Assembly (NCBI RefSeq): GCF_000620165.1
Contig: NZ_JHVN01000004.1
Location: forward strand, 124,001-188,000
Reading direction: 5' to 3'
Length of the DNA: 64,000 bases
DNA from: Anoxybacillus tepidamans PS2
GTDB taxonomy: Bacteria; Bacillota; Bacilli; Bacillales; Anoxybacillaceae
Under the pieces are notes generated by a model. The model was not told the origin of the DNA. It made no database searches and was given only the letters and a program-made list of their open reading frames with translations. Below are positions 30,481 through 40,460 of the stretch, piece after piece. The stretch's first letter is position 1. Each line of letters begins with the position of its first letter. The position numbers and the translations under genes are program-made.

Positions 30481-30514
30481 AAAAAATCCTCGGCGTTATG
30501 CTCGAGGATTTTCT
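30481..30514. terminator. Bidirectional terminator
   Basis: AAAATCCTCG / CGAGGATTTT stem; it overlaps the 3' end of the DMT transporter on the minus strand. Confidence 0.8.
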
Positions 30515-31425
30515 TGATTTAATGATCGCTTTCCTGCCCATGAGAAAATAGGCAATTCTGATACAATCATACCACATAAGATGCCAGCACACCCGAGGAT
30601 GTCCGCGCTAGAAAGTCGTTCGCCCGCCCACATATAAGCTGTCGCTGCTGCAAACACTGGCTCCATAGCAAAAATAAGTGCAACGCGCGCTGCTGTCGTA
30701 TATTTTTGAAAGTTCGTTTGGATTAAAAACGCGGCAGCTGTCGCAAGCAGAGATGTGACGAGCAAAGCTGTCCATACCTCTCGTTGCTGCAAAATAGCGA
30801 TATCCCACATTTTTTTGCTATCTTCAAAAATAAGCGCAAAGATCGAACAAAGAAAAGCGACCGTAAAAATTTGCGTAATGGTTAGTAAAAACGTTGAATG
30901 ACGCGACGAGTATTGTCCTGTAATAATAATGTGCATCGCAAACGAAATGGCGCACAGGAGCACGAATAAATCGCCGCGATTCATTGACCAACCTTCGCCA
31001 TTCGCTGTCAAAAAATATAAGCCAAATGTGGCCATTACTGAGCCTAATGCCATGTTCGCCGTCGGTTTTTGTTTGAAAAAAAGAAAGGAAAATAGAGGAA
31101 CAAGCACGACACTAAGCCCGGTAATAAACCCCGCTTTAGACGACGTCGTATATAAAAGGCCAATAGTTTGCAACGCATAGCCGCTAAATAACCAAAAGCC
31201 CATCCAAATACCAGCGCGTAAAAGCGAGCGGTCCAATTGGCGTAGCGAAGGGCGATCAAATAACAAAAACCAGACAAGCAAAAAAATCCCTGCAAGCCAA
31301 AAGCGTACGGCATTGAAGGAAAGCGGTTCTAGAAATGAAATGGCATTTTGTACAACAACAAATGTTGCTCCCCATACGAATGTCACCGCAAGAAGGGAGG
31401 CATCAGCGATCCATTGCTTTTTCAA
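30496..31425 (-). CDS. DMT-family transporter (EamA)
   Basis: 309-residue inner-membrane protein with ten predicted helices in two EamA repeats. It begins with LLAVTFVWGATFVVVQ and LSFNAVRFWLAGIFLL; the second repeat includes ALLVTSLLATAAAFLIQT and ARVALIFAMEPVFAAATAY, the usual EamA ending. Exporters of this group move amino acids or other metabolites; the substrate here is unknown. It follows the RNase H-like gene on the same strand by 3 bp, so the two probably share a transcript. Confidence 0.88.
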   Translation of the reverse strand: MKKQWIADASLLAVTFVWGATFVVVQNAISFLEPLSFNAVRFWLAGIFLLVWFLLFDRPSLRQLDRSLLRAGIWMGFWLFSGYALQTIGLLYTTSSKAGFITGLSVVLVPLFSFLFFKQKPTANMALGSVMATFGLYFLTANGEGWSMNRGDLFVLLCAISFAMHIIITGQYSSRHSTFLLTITQIFTVAFLCSIFALIFEDSKKMWDIAILQQREVWTALLVTSLLATAAAFLIQTNFQKYTTAARVALIFAMEPVFAAATAYMWAGERLSSADILGCAGILCGMIVSELPIFSWAGKRSLNQENPRA

Positions 31426-31428
31426 CGT

Positions 31429-31830
31429 TCATCCCTCCATCGATTCATTTTTGCGAATCGCTTGCCGTGCTAATTCATCGGCTACATGATTGTCTTTGCT
31501 GGGGATCCATTTTAAAAAAAATAAATCAAACTTTTTTATTAATGAAAGGGCCTGTTGTAAAAGAGGGGCATATTGCTTGTTTTTGATGAATTCCTTTTCT
31601 ACAGCACGATCAATCAGTTGCGAATCGGTTCGGAATGAAACGATGCGATACCCTTTATCAAGGCAAATTTCCAGCGCTTTAATAAAAGAATGAAGCTCTG
31701 CCTCATGGTTAGACATAAAGCCGAGCGGGATAGAATAACGTTCTACTTCTCCATTTACTTTAATGAAAATTCCAGCGCCGGAAGGGCCGGGATTTCCAGC
31801 GCTTGCTCCGTCAATATATACTTCGATCAA
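31429..31830 (-). CDS. ypdQ: RNase H-like protein (YpdQ type)
   Basis: 133-residue RNase HI fold. The acidic residues are in VYIDGASAGNPG (Asp7), SNHEAELHSFIKAL, FRTDSQLIDRA and DNHVADELARQA, a full D-E-D-D set. It starts at a TTG (31830) eight bases after GGAGGA; this gives a length like B. subtilis YpdQ (132). The longer open frame to 31947 has no ribosome site. Activity on RNA-DNA hybrids is plausible but has not been shown for all such paralogues. Confidence 0.85.
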   Translation of the reverse strand: MIEVYIDGASAGNPGPSGAGIFIKVNGEVERYSIPLGFMSNHEAELHSFIKALEICLDKGYRIVSFRTDSQLIDRAVEKEFIKNKQYAPLLQQALSLIKKFDLFFLKWIPSKDNHVADELARQAIRKNESMEG

Positions 31831-32170
31831 TGAACCATTCCTCCATGCCGTTAATGTATTAGTGATATAAATATTACAAATAATGGATAGAAGATATGAT
31901 GAACTATCAGATGTGCTGATTGTACAATTAACATTACTTGATTCCAAGCTTTTCTGCCATAGTCGGCGAAGCCTAGCTTGTGTTGACCCATACTATTCTG
32001 CATTTTCAAGTAAAATAATGGATCAACAACGCTTGTAATGAACTATTGCTACTGTACCACCATTTTTAGAAAATTGCTATACTTTTTTAGAGATGGGGAG
32101 CAGTTATTTCAAACGGTTGTTTGTTGTATAATAAAAACAAGAGTAAATGAATGGCGGAAGGATGACAAAA
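31831..32170. other. Intergenic region between the two RNase H-like genes
   Basis: 340 bp, AT-rich, lying between divergent genes. TATAAT at 32127-32132 is a good -10 box for ypeP, with no clear -35. A 50-codon minus-strand frame near 31965-31816 has no ribosome site. In B. subtilis the ypdP gene lies between these paralogues; no trace of it is recognisable here. Confidence 0.5.
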
Positions 32171-32851
32171 ATGGATGTAATGATACAGTGGACATATACA
32201 ACGCCAAAAAAGCAAGAAGTGATGCTTACTTCTGAAATGCTCCCAGCCGAGAAGGCGCTGTTGTTAGCCGAGGATTTTGAAAAAACAGGACGTGTCAAAC
32301 AACTAACATTTATCGATCGGCGAAATATAACATGGACGAAAAAAGAATTGATCAAATTACTTCGAGAGATAGAAAGCGAGCCGCACGATGTGATTGTTTA
32401 TTTTGACGGAGGATTTGATCATGAAACGATGGAGGCAGGGGTAGGAGCGGTCATTTATTATCAGCAAAATCATCAGCCCTATCGCCTTCGAGTCAATCGC
32501 CGTCTTGGCGAGTTAAAATCGAATAACGAAGCGGAATATGCGGCCCTATGGTTTGCTGTGCAGGCGCTCGAGGAATTAGGAGTGCATCATTCGCCTGTTA
32601 CTTTTCGCGGCGATTCGCACGTTGTATTAAATCAGCTGTCCGGGACATGGCCTTGCTTTGAAAAAGACTATAACGCATGGCTTGACCGCATTGAGGCAAG
32701 ACTAAAAGAACTCGGCGTTGAAGCGATTTATGAGCCCATTTCAAGAAAGCAGAATAAAGAGGCGGATCAGCTTGCCCGTCAAGCATTAGAAGGCAAAATG
32801 ATTGAGAGCACGAGCGAACTAGGGAGGAAAGGGATCGACGCAAATGAATAA
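32171..32851 (+). CDS. ypeP: RNase H-like protein YpeP
   Basis: 226-residue protein with an N-terminal domain of about 70 residues (VMIQWTYTTPKKQEVML ...) and a C-terminal RNase H domain: VYFDGGFDHETMEAGVGAVI, NNEAEYAALWFAV, FRGDSHVVLNQL and NKEADQLARQAL. This two-domain layout is that of B. subtilis YpeP. The ATG at 32171 has GGAAGG eight bases upstream; ATGs at 32147 and 32162 are alternatives. It overlaps the next gene by 8 bp, so both are cotranscribed. Confidence 0.87.
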   Translation: MDVMIQWTYTTPKKQEVMLTSEMLPAEKALLLAEDFEKTGRVKQLTFIDRRNITWTKKELIKLLREIESEPHDVIVYFDGGFDHETMEAGVGAVIYYQQNHQPYRLRVNRRLGELKSNNEAEYAALWFAVQALEELGVHHSPVTFRGDSHVVLNQLSGTWPCFEKDYNAWLDRIEARLKELGVEAIYEPISRKQNKEADQLARQALEGKMIESTSELGRKGIDANE

Positions 32852-33059
32852 AGAGGAAAAATTAGCAAAGCGAAAAGAGATATTAACGAAATTAAATGAC
32901 ATTCACAGCATGTACTGTGAAGGCTGCTTTATAAAAAGCACGTTTCGCAAAGAAATGGGTAAAACGCATGCGCAATCGTTCTGTATTACCCAATGCACAG
33001 TTGGAGAAACCATGAAGCGATATGGAGAAATGTTGCTTACAGTATCTTCAAGGTCGTAA
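32844..33059 (+). CDS. ypeQ: YpeQ, small zinc-finger protein
   Basis: 71-residue protein with cysteines spaced YCEGCFIKSTFRKE and SFCITQCTVGE, that is CxxC ... CxxxC, consistent with a small zinc-binding domain. It follows ypeP as in B. subtilis and overlaps it. Function unknown. A terminator follows. Confidence 0.85.
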   Translation: MNKEEKLAKRKEILTKLNDIHSMYCEGCFIKSTFRKEMGKTHAQSFCITQCTVGETMKRYGEMLLTVSSRS

Positions 33060-33100
33060 AAAACAGGCTGAACCAAATCAAAATGGTCAGCCTGTTTTGT
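33058..33100. terminator. Bidirectional terminator ypeQ / ypzA
   Basis: AAAACAGGCTGAACC / GGTCAGCCTGTTTTG, stem with a one-base bulge, between convergent genes. Confidence 0.85.
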
Positions 33101-33361
33101 TCATCGGAGCGCCTCGTTTAATTGGTGTTCAGCCTGCTGCAGCTGTTGTTCGCATCTAGCGAGGAATGAGTCATCGACTCCTGTGGCTTGATTGCGAACG
33201 CGTGCAAGTTGCTCGTAGGCGTTGGCGATCGCCTGTTTGGCGCCTGTTAACATGTCGTGGTCTAGGCTCATTGTAGCTGATCCTACCATTTTTTGTGCTG
33301 TTTCAACAAACATTTCGAGCTGTTTTAGGTCATTGTATCCAGAATGAACATTTCGTTGCAT
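33101..33361 (-). CDS. ypzA: YpzA, DUF2564 family protein
   Basis: 86-residue helical protein with DLKQLEMFVETAQKMVGSAT, the stretch that marks DUF2564 (B. subtilis YpzA has KRQLELAVETAQKTTGAAT). Function unknown. Ribosome site AGGAGGTG upstream on the minus strand. Its place next to ypeQ and the cold-shock gene is conserved in Bacillus. Confidence 0.8.
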   Translation of the reverse strand: MQRNVHSGYNDLKQLEMFVETAQKMVGSATMSLDHDMLTGAKQAIANAYEQLARVRNQATGVDDSFLARCEQQLQQAEHQLNEALR

Positions 33362-33413
33362 TTGTCAACACCTCCTAGCCGATATTGTTTGTTGCATTAG
33401 CAGAGAATATGTA

Positions 33414-33446
33414 CAAAAAAAGACTGGCCAATGCCAGTCTTTCTTC
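33414..33446 (-). terminator. Terminator of the cold-shock gene
   Basis: AAAGACTGGC-CAAT-GCCAGTCTTT hairpin; on the minus strand it is followed by TTTTTG. Confidence 0.8.
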
Positions 33447-33484
33447 GCTTCCGTCTTGCTTCTATGTCAACGAGCGCTTAATTA

Positions 33485-33685
33485 TTATAGTTTTACTACG
33501 TTAGCGGCTTGAGGTCCACGGTTTCCTTGAACGATTTCAAAAGAAACTTCTTGTCCTTCTTCTAATGTTTTGTATCCTTCACCTTGGATTGCTGTGAAAT
33601 GAACGAATACGTCTGCTCCGCCTTCCACTTCGATGAAACCGTAACCTTTTTCATTGTTAAACCATTTTACTTTACCGTTTTGCAT
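33485..33685 (-). CDS. cspD: Cold-shock protein (CspD/CspB type)
   Basis: 66-residue beta-barrel nucleic-acid chaperone with RNP1 KGYGFIEVE and RNP2 VFVHFTAI and the start [17 protein letters not shown]. Binds single-stranded RNA/DNA and prevents RNA structure at low temperature. The ribosome site is TAGGAGGAA. The letter of the paralogue (CspB, C or D) is inferred from its neighbours ypzA/ypeQ, as near cspD in B. subtilis. Confidence 0.93.
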   Translation of the reverse strand: MQNGKVKWFNNEKGYGFIEVEGGADVFVHFTAIQGEGYKTLEEGQEVSFEIVQGNRGPQAANVVKL

Positions 33686-34023
33686 AATACTTAATTCCTC
33701 CTAATACCTTTAGCACCTTTTGGCTAACTAAAAAATTTTTATCAAATAACGGAATATACTCCACAGCAATCTAAGGTGAGCGTCCATGCTGCACGATTGA
33801 AATATATTCTGTTAAATGATGTTTCTACTATACACTAATGTAGCGGCATCGTCAAGGAAAAGAGGACGGAATTCAGAAAAAATTTACAAATTTCTTGGAA
33901 ATATTCTCAAGAAGAGGGAATGAGGCTTGTGTGTAGAATCATCTTAATAAAAGCGGAAAAATGAGCATGAGTATATGGTAATGTTCATACATTGATAATA
34001 CGAGCGCAAAGGGGGAGGCATGT
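33686..34023. other. Promoter and leader region, cold-shock gene and next gene
   Basis: 338 bp without a gene. The part next to cspD (33686 to about 33840) is AT-rich and is probably the long 5' leader typical of cold-shock mRNAs; its start point cannot be fixed by eye. The other side supplies the promoter of the gene at 34024, whose ribosome site GGGGGAGG is at 34011-34018. No clear repeat. Confidence 0.5.
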
Positions 34024-34275
34024 ATGTATCGCGGGAATATTGCTGGAAAAGAAGTGATTATTCATTTAGGAAAACGAGTGAAAGAAAGCCATTTTGATAA
34101 CCGGAAACTTTATCATATGGTTCTTTCATACGGCGAAACGGCTTTTCGAAAAGGACAAAAAATGTTTTGCATTTATAATGACCGGGTCGGCTTGATTGTA
34201 GCAGAAGTCGAACATCATGATATTCCTGTAATTCGCATAGATTATGTCATTGAAAACCAAAATGTGTACGAATAA
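34024..34275 (+). CDS. Hypothetical protein, 83 residues
   Basis: Not recognised. The sequence is beta-rich and charged: VIIHLGKRVKESHFDNRKLY, then GQKMFCIYNDRVGLIVAEVE and IPVIRIDYVIENQ. No signal or membrane segment. Strong ribosome site and codon use like its neighbours argue for a real gene. It stands alone, with about 270 bp to the next gene. A small beta-barrel or KOW-like fold is conceivable but is a guess. Confidence 0.6.
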   Translation: MYRGNIAGKEVIIHLGKRVKESHFDNRKLYHMVLSYGETAFRKGQKMFCIYNDRVGLIVAEVEHHDIPVIRIDYVIENQNVYE

Positions 34276-34549
34276 TGGTTGACAAATAAAAGAAGATCAC
34301 ATAAATTAAAGAAAAGATGGTGTTGGAAGCGTTACCATTTTTGAAAAATAAACGTGCAGACCTTTGTCCAAAGAGCGACATAGGTCTTTTATCTTTTTCA
34401 TTACATCGCCGCAATGGTAAAACCAAGGATGTTTGTTAAACGTCTATAATATGAATCTATATAATTCAGAAAAAGAGCAGCGATATGAGAATTTTAATAT
34501 AAAAAACGCAAGCAAAATATGCAGAATTCGAAAAAAGAGGTGACAGGAG

Positions 34550-34948
34550 ATGCTTTTGCGCAAAATGATGTCCAAATTAGGGGTAGGATCCGCGTATGTA
34601 GACCTGCTTTTAAATAAAAATGTATTAAAGCCTGGAGATATGATTGACGGTCAACTTTATATTCGCGGCGGAACAGTTGATCAGAAGATCATGAAGCTTG
34701 ACGTGGATTTCGTGTGCAAAATGTTGCGGGAAGGTAAAGAGGAAGATACGGTAATTGCAACGATTCCGGTTGCCGGAGAGTTCATGATTGAAGCGGAGCA
34801 AAAGAAGTTTTTGCCGTTTTGTTACCGCATTCCAGAACATATTACCCCGTCGCAGCCGGGGGTTTCTTATCGCTTTATTACACGTTTGCACATTGAAGAT
34901 GCGATTGATACGCTTGATTTTGACTACATTCAAATTGTTTCTGAATAG
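34550..34948 (+). CDS. Spo0M-family protein, single-domain form
   Basis: 132-residue arrestin-like protein. The start MLLRKMMSKLGVGSAYVDLL and the stretches PGDMIDGQLYIRGG and FLPFCYRIPEHITPSQPGVSY match the N-terminal domain of Spo0M (258 residues in B. subtilis), a protein that affects sporulation and cell-cycle control. The C-terminal half is absent, and the frame ends at a clean stop after the first domain (DTLDFDYIQIVSE). It may be a natural short form or a shortened gene. Ribosome site AAAGAGGTGACAGGAG. Confidence 0.75.
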   Translation: MLLRKMMSKLGVGSAYVDLLLNKNVLKPGDMIDGQLYIRGGTVDQKIMKLDVDFVCKMLREGKEEDTVIATIPVAGEFMIEAEQKKFLPFCYRIPEHITPSQPGVSYRFITRLHIEDAIDTLDFDYIQIVSE

Positions 34949-34970
34949 AATGAATAATCCAAAAAATATA

Positions 34971-34999
34971 TTTACAAATTTTACATCTTTTGTTATATT
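34971..34999 (+). promoter_or_regulatory. Promoter of glpFK
   Basis: TTTACA (34971-34976), 17-bp spacer, TATATT (34994-34999), about 40 bp before the leader hairpin. Confidence 0.65.
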
Positions 35000-35021
35000 A
35001 AACTTAAGTTAATAAACGTGG

Positions 35022-35083
35022 CGGAGAAAATGGAGACCCACACATATTCCTTATATAAGGGGAGATGTGTGGGTTTTCATTTT
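35022..35083 (+). promoter_or_regulatory. glpFK leader terminator, GlpP antitermination target
   Basis: A 9-bp stem CCCACACAT / ATGTGTGGG (35037-35045, 35065-35073) encloses a second small palindrome CCTTATATAAGG and is followed by TTTTCATTTTT. A terminator lying between a promoter and glpF, preceded by GGCGGAGAAAATGGAGA, matches the leader of Bacillus glycerol genes. There GlpP with glycerol-3-phosphate binds the leader RNA and allows read-through. No glpP gene is in this window. Confidence 0.75.
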
Positions 35084-35116
35084 TCCATAAATCAAAGCTA
35101 AGGGAGGATGTAAGTG

Positions 35117-37449
<2,333 letters not shown>

Positions 37450-37512
37450 AACGAAAAAGAGAGGAGAATTTGCACATAACCCTGTCAAGTAGACAATGAA
37501 AAAAAGAGTATA

Positions 37513-38379
37513 TTAAGCTGCGGTCTTTTCTCGATATTCAATCGGGGAAAGACCGTTAAATTTTTCTTGAAAACGATTGTGGTTGTAAAAATGAATATAT
37601 TCTTGAATAGCCTGATAAGCCTGTTCGATCGTTTGGGGGCGCACTAAATACAACTTCTCTGTCTTTAAATGTGAGAAGAAACTTTCGATACATGCATGAT
37701 CATGACAATTTCCTCTTCGCGAATGGCTTCCTTGAATCTTGAGTTCTTTGAGCTGGTTCTCATATGATTGGGTCGTGTACTGAAATCCTTGATCGGAATG
37801 AAGGAGAGCATTCTTGCCAAACGGCTTCCCCTCTAGTTGTTTCAGGGTGTTTAATACCAAATGAAGATCATTTCTTTCAGATAGTTCCCATGCGACTATT
37901 TCATTGTTATATAAATCTAAAACCGCTGACAAGTAAGCAAACGTATCTCCAACACGCACATAGGTAATATCCGTTACGAGTTTTTGGAACGGAATCTCCG
38001 CATAGAATTCACGGTTTAATACATTTGGAAATATCACAGATCCTCTAATGCCGTAGAAAGATCGTTTCTTCCGAATCACCGATTTTATACCTAGCCCCCT
38101 CATTAAACGTCGTACACGTTTATGATTTACAATGATCCCTTCTCTGGATAATGCCCTTGTCATTCGTTTATATCCGAAGTACGGATGAATCTTATGAATG
38201 GCGAGTAAATGTTCTTTCAACAGAAGATCTTCTTCCAGACGTAATACTCTTTTGGATCTACTTTTACGCCATTTATAGTATCCAGCTCTGGAAACTTCGC
38301 CAATTTGAAGCAACCATGCCAGTGGGTGCTTTTTCCATAGCTCCTCAATTATGAGAAACCTTTCCGCTTTTAAGACCAC
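37513..38379 (-). CDS. IS3-family transposase OrfB (DDE integrase)
   Basis: 288-residue integrase part, made mainly as an OrfAB fusion by -1 frameshifting. An HTH_21 region (IHKIHPYFGYKRMTRAL) is followed by a full DD(35)E catalytic triad: Asp137 in KLVTDITYV, Asp196 in LLHSDQGFQ and Glu232 in CIESFFSHLK. The GTG at 38379 is the nominal start; the frame is open upstream to the slippery site. Intact, so the element could transpose. Confidence 0.93.
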   Translation of the reverse strand: MVLKAERFLIIEELWKKHPLAWLLQIGEVSRAGYYKWRKSRSKRVLRLEEDLLLKEHLLAIHKIHPYFGYKRMTRALSREGIIVNHKRVRRLMRGLGIKSVIRKKRSFYGIRGSVIFPNVLNREFYAEIPFQKLVTDITYVRVGDTFAYLSAVLDLYNNEIVAWELSERNDLHLVLNTLKQLEGKPFGKNALLHSDQGFQYTTQSYENQLKELKIQGSHSRRGNCHDHACIESFFSHLKTEKLYLVRPQTIEQAYQAIQEYIHFYNHNRFQEKFNGLSPIEYREKTAA

Positions 38380-38672
38380 TCCTTCCTGTGTAGATTTGGA
38401 TGACGCTTTTTTAGATATTCCACCTGTGCTTTCAAATACGCGTTATCCTCTTCCAAACTGGAAAAATGTTTGCGAGTCCATACTCCTCGTTGATCTTCAA
38501 AAGACTCGCCACGTTGAAATTTCTTCACCCATTCAGCAATCTGAGCATCACTCTTAATTCCAAAACGTTCACGGAGTTGTCGATAAGACCAGCCCTCCTC
38601 TAATTTCAAACGAACGACTTCACGTTTCAGATCTTCTGAATATGAGTTAAAGGTTTGTCCTTTTTTAGCCAT
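38370..38672 (-). CDS. IS3-family transposase OrfA (DNA-binding)
   Basis: 100-residue helix-turn-helix protein (SEDLKREVVRLKLEEGWSYR then FGIKSDAQIAEWVKKFQ) with a C-terminal leucine-zipper-like segment LEEDNAYLKAQVEYLKK. Binds the IS ends and regulates transposition. Overlaps OrfB by 10 bp in the -1 frame. Ribosome site GGGAGGAGA before the ATG at 38672. Confidence 0.92.
   Translation of the reverse strand: MAKKGQTFNSYSEDLKREVVRLKLEEGWSYRQLRERFGIKSDAQIAEWVKKFQRGESFEDQRGVWTRKHFSSLEEDNAYLKAQVEYLKKRHPNLHRKEWS
38406..38412 (-). other. Programmed -1 frameshift site of the IS
   Basis: The slippery heptamer A-AAA-AAG is in the OrfA frame (codons CTA AAA AAG). After a -1 slip the frame reads on without a stop through ASSKSTQEGVVLKAE into OrfB, giving the OrfAB transposase. 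Confidence 0.75.
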
Positions 38673-38752
38673 AAAAAATCTCCTCCCAGGTAGACTCCTA
38701 AGAACATCATATCAAATGTCCTCTTTTTTTACTGTCTACCTGTAGGGGATAA

Positions 38753-39473
38753 TACCATTTTGCATCCCTCTCTTTTTCATTTAGTGAAGATATTGAATTC
38801 CTTTAAGTAGTATGCCAGTGGTATTGGATGAGGCGATTCGATTGATCTGGAAAATGGTTAAACAAAAAAATGAGCGCAGTCGAACGTGTCGATGATGAGG
38901 TGTTCTTGTTGTTTCACAGGGTAGAGGAGAAATTGATGGGCTTTTTGAACTAGCGCAGTGTGTTCACCTCCTTTTGGACGCCGGACAGTTTATCACCAAT
39001 TGTACTCAACGAACTCTCGATGCACAAAAGGCGAGCGATTCATCTTTCATCTGTGAGGCGGAAGTCTTCTCGGTTGTTTATGATAAACGAACAATCAATC
39101 TATGTAGTATAAATAACTGCTGCGTCAATTAATGTGTGACTATATTGCCACGATTTTTATCAGAAAATAGAATGAAGATTTTACTAATAAACTAGTACCT
39201 TTCTGTAAATAATATTAACTAACAAAACTATGTTCTAAATAACCAATAAGAATATTATTGATAGACCAACTATAAGGAGACATGTTTCTAAATAGCAGCG
39301 GAAGACAATTAGTAAGGAAAGTAAGCGGATTTACTGGAAAGATCAAATGTAAATGAGTTGGAAAAGTATCGGACTTCTAGTAATGAATTCATTAAAACAT
39401 CAGCTGTTGAGCCGTTACAATTTTTGCTTGTAACCGTTTTCGAAACAAATTATAGTAAAATTAGGTGAAGCAT
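38753..39473. other. Gene-poor region between the IS and the xylose-sensor gene
   Basis: About 720 bp. The first 25 bp belong to the split terminator. From about 38805 to 39130 there are short open stretches on the plus strand (for example GLFELAQCVHLLLDAGQF, then CTQRTLDAQKASDSSF, ending at a stop near 39131) with no start or ribosome site; this may be a decayed gene that I cannot name. The rest is AT-rich and ends with the promoter region of the sensor operon. glpD, often next to glpFK, is not recognisable. Confidence 0.5.
39429..39456 (+). promoter_or_regulatory. cre site and -10 box before the xylose-sensor operon
   Basis: TGTAACCGTTTTCG (39429-39442) differs from the CcpA cre consensus TGTAANCGNTNNCA in the last base only. 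TATAGT (39451-39456) is a probable -10 box; the -35 is weak. The overlap suggests carbon catabolite repression. Confidence 0.55.
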
Positions 39474-40460
39474 ATGACAAATAAAAGATGGACTATTAGC
39501 TTAATCTGTATGTTTTTTCTTTTCCTATATGTTTTGATCCACTTTGTTATCTCAACGCAAAGAATCGAAAAAACGGTTGAACAATTGCGGCAGACTGCGC
39601 GTCCCTCTTCCTCACAGCCTCACTTTGTTTTAATTTCCCAAGAGTTTGATAACCCATATTGGCGAAAAATTGCACGAGGGGCGAAAGACGCAGCAAAATA
39701 TTATCATATCAACGTCGAATATATCGGGCCACTACGGACGAGTATAGATGAACAAATAAAACTGTTGGAAAAAGCGATCGCTTCCCGCGTCGATGGAATT
39801 ATTGTCCAAAGCTTAAATGACTCGCGATTTACCCCGTTTATTAATAAAGCGATGGACGAGCATATCCCTGTTATTACCATCGATACGGATGCCCCAATGA
39901 GCCGCCGACTCTCCTATGTGGGTACGAACAATTTTGCGGCGGGACAGTTGCTCGGTGAAACAGTCGTTTCACGTGCTGTTGGTAAAAAGAAAATTGGGGT
40001 GATCATAGGGAGCGATGCATCGGAAAGCCAGCAACTTCGCTTGCAAGGTTTTAAATCTGTCATCGAGCGACATCCATCATTCAAGATTGCTGCTGTTGCT
40101 TCTTCTAATATTTCCCGTACCCAAGCATCAATCCAAGCAGAAATCATGTTGCGTGCCCATCCCGACATTTCGGTTATGGTCGGCACGAGTGCTCTTGATG
40201 CAGTTGGAATTTTAATGGCAACTAAAAATTTACATCGAGATGATATCCAAATTTTTGGATTTGATGATGTCGAGGAAACATTGCAAGCAATTCAGCAAGG
40301 AAAAATTGCTGCGACCGTTGTCCAAAAGCCATACGATATGGGCTTTTCTGCGGTCGAATTAATGGTCGAGTATTTATCGGGAAAAAACATCAATAAAGAG
40401 CATTTTACGGATACCAAGGTTGTCGATAAAACAAACGTTTGGATGGAGGGGGATCGATGA
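39474..40460 (+). CDS. Membrane-anchored sugar-binding sensor protein (XylFII-like)
   Basis: 328-residue periplasmic-binding-protein type 1 domain tethered by an N-terminal helix (residues about 8-27, ISLICMFFLFLYVLIHFVIS) with no lipobox. The binding domain reads HFVLISQEFDNPYWRKIARG, then IDGIIVQSLNDSRF, PVITIDTDAPMSRRLSYVGTN and IFGFDDVEETLQAIQQGKIA. It overlaps the kinase gene by 4 bp. In Clostridium beijerinckii a protein of this layout (XylFII) binds xylose outside the membrane and activates a LytS-type kinase and a YesN regulator; same gene order here. Xylose as ligand is inferred from that and from xylFGH downstream. Confidence 0.82.
   Translation: MTNKRWTISLICMFFLFLYVLIHFVISTQRIEKTVEQLRQTARPSSSQPHFVLISQEFDNPYWRKIARGAKDAAKYYHINVEYIGPLRTSIDEQIKLLEKAIASRVDGIIVQSLNDSRFTPFINKAMDEHIPVITIDTDAPMSRRLSYVGTNNFAAGQLLGETVVSRAVGKKKIGVIIGSDASESQQLRLQGFKSVIERHPSFKIAAVASSNISRTQASIQAEIMLRAHPDISVMVGTSALDAVGILMATKNLHRDDIQIFGFDDVEETLQAIQQGKIAATVVQKPYDMGFSAVELMVEYLSGKNINKEHFTDTKVVDKTNVWMEGDR

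Larger units (their letters stand above)
37480..38748 (-). mobile_element. IS3-family insertion sequence (IS150-like), complete
   Basis: 1269-bp element with two overlapping transposase frames on the minus strand. Imperfect terminal inverted repeats: CCCTGTCAAGTAGACA on the left, CCCCTACAGGTAGACA read from the right. It is flanked by a 4-bp direct repeat ATAA (37476-37479 and 38749-38752), the target duplication; IS3 elements make 3-5 bp. Both frames and ends look intact, so it may be recent and active. The exact ends were set from the repeat and duplication, and could be off by one or two bases. Confidence 0.85.
37453..38777 (+). terminator. Split terminator-like palindrome after glpK, interrupted by the IS
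   Basis: The left arm GAAAAAGAGAGG (37453-37464) with inner TGCA pairs with TGCA and CCTCTCTTTTTC (38766-38777) when the IS and one target copy are removed. The rebuilt site is a 12-bp perfect stem plus an inner TGCA pair, followed by ATTT: most likely the glpFK terminator. The IS sits in its loop. The left arm is now over 1.2 kb away from the right arm. Confidence 0.6.

Noticed and set aside
31816..31968. 50-codon minus-strand frame beginning MQNSMGQHKLGF
   Set aside because: No ribosome site before the ATG and no recognised family; it runs into the leader of the RNase H-like gene.
34281..34400. Possible terminator or riboswitch after the 83-residue gene
   Set aside because: AGACCT ... AGGTCT can pair with a T-rich tail, but the loop is long and the stem short; too weak to call.
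38805..39131. Remnant of glpD after glpK
   Set aside because: The visible open stretch (GLFELAQCVHLLLDAGQF and beyond) does not resemble glycerol-3-phosphate dehydrogenase.
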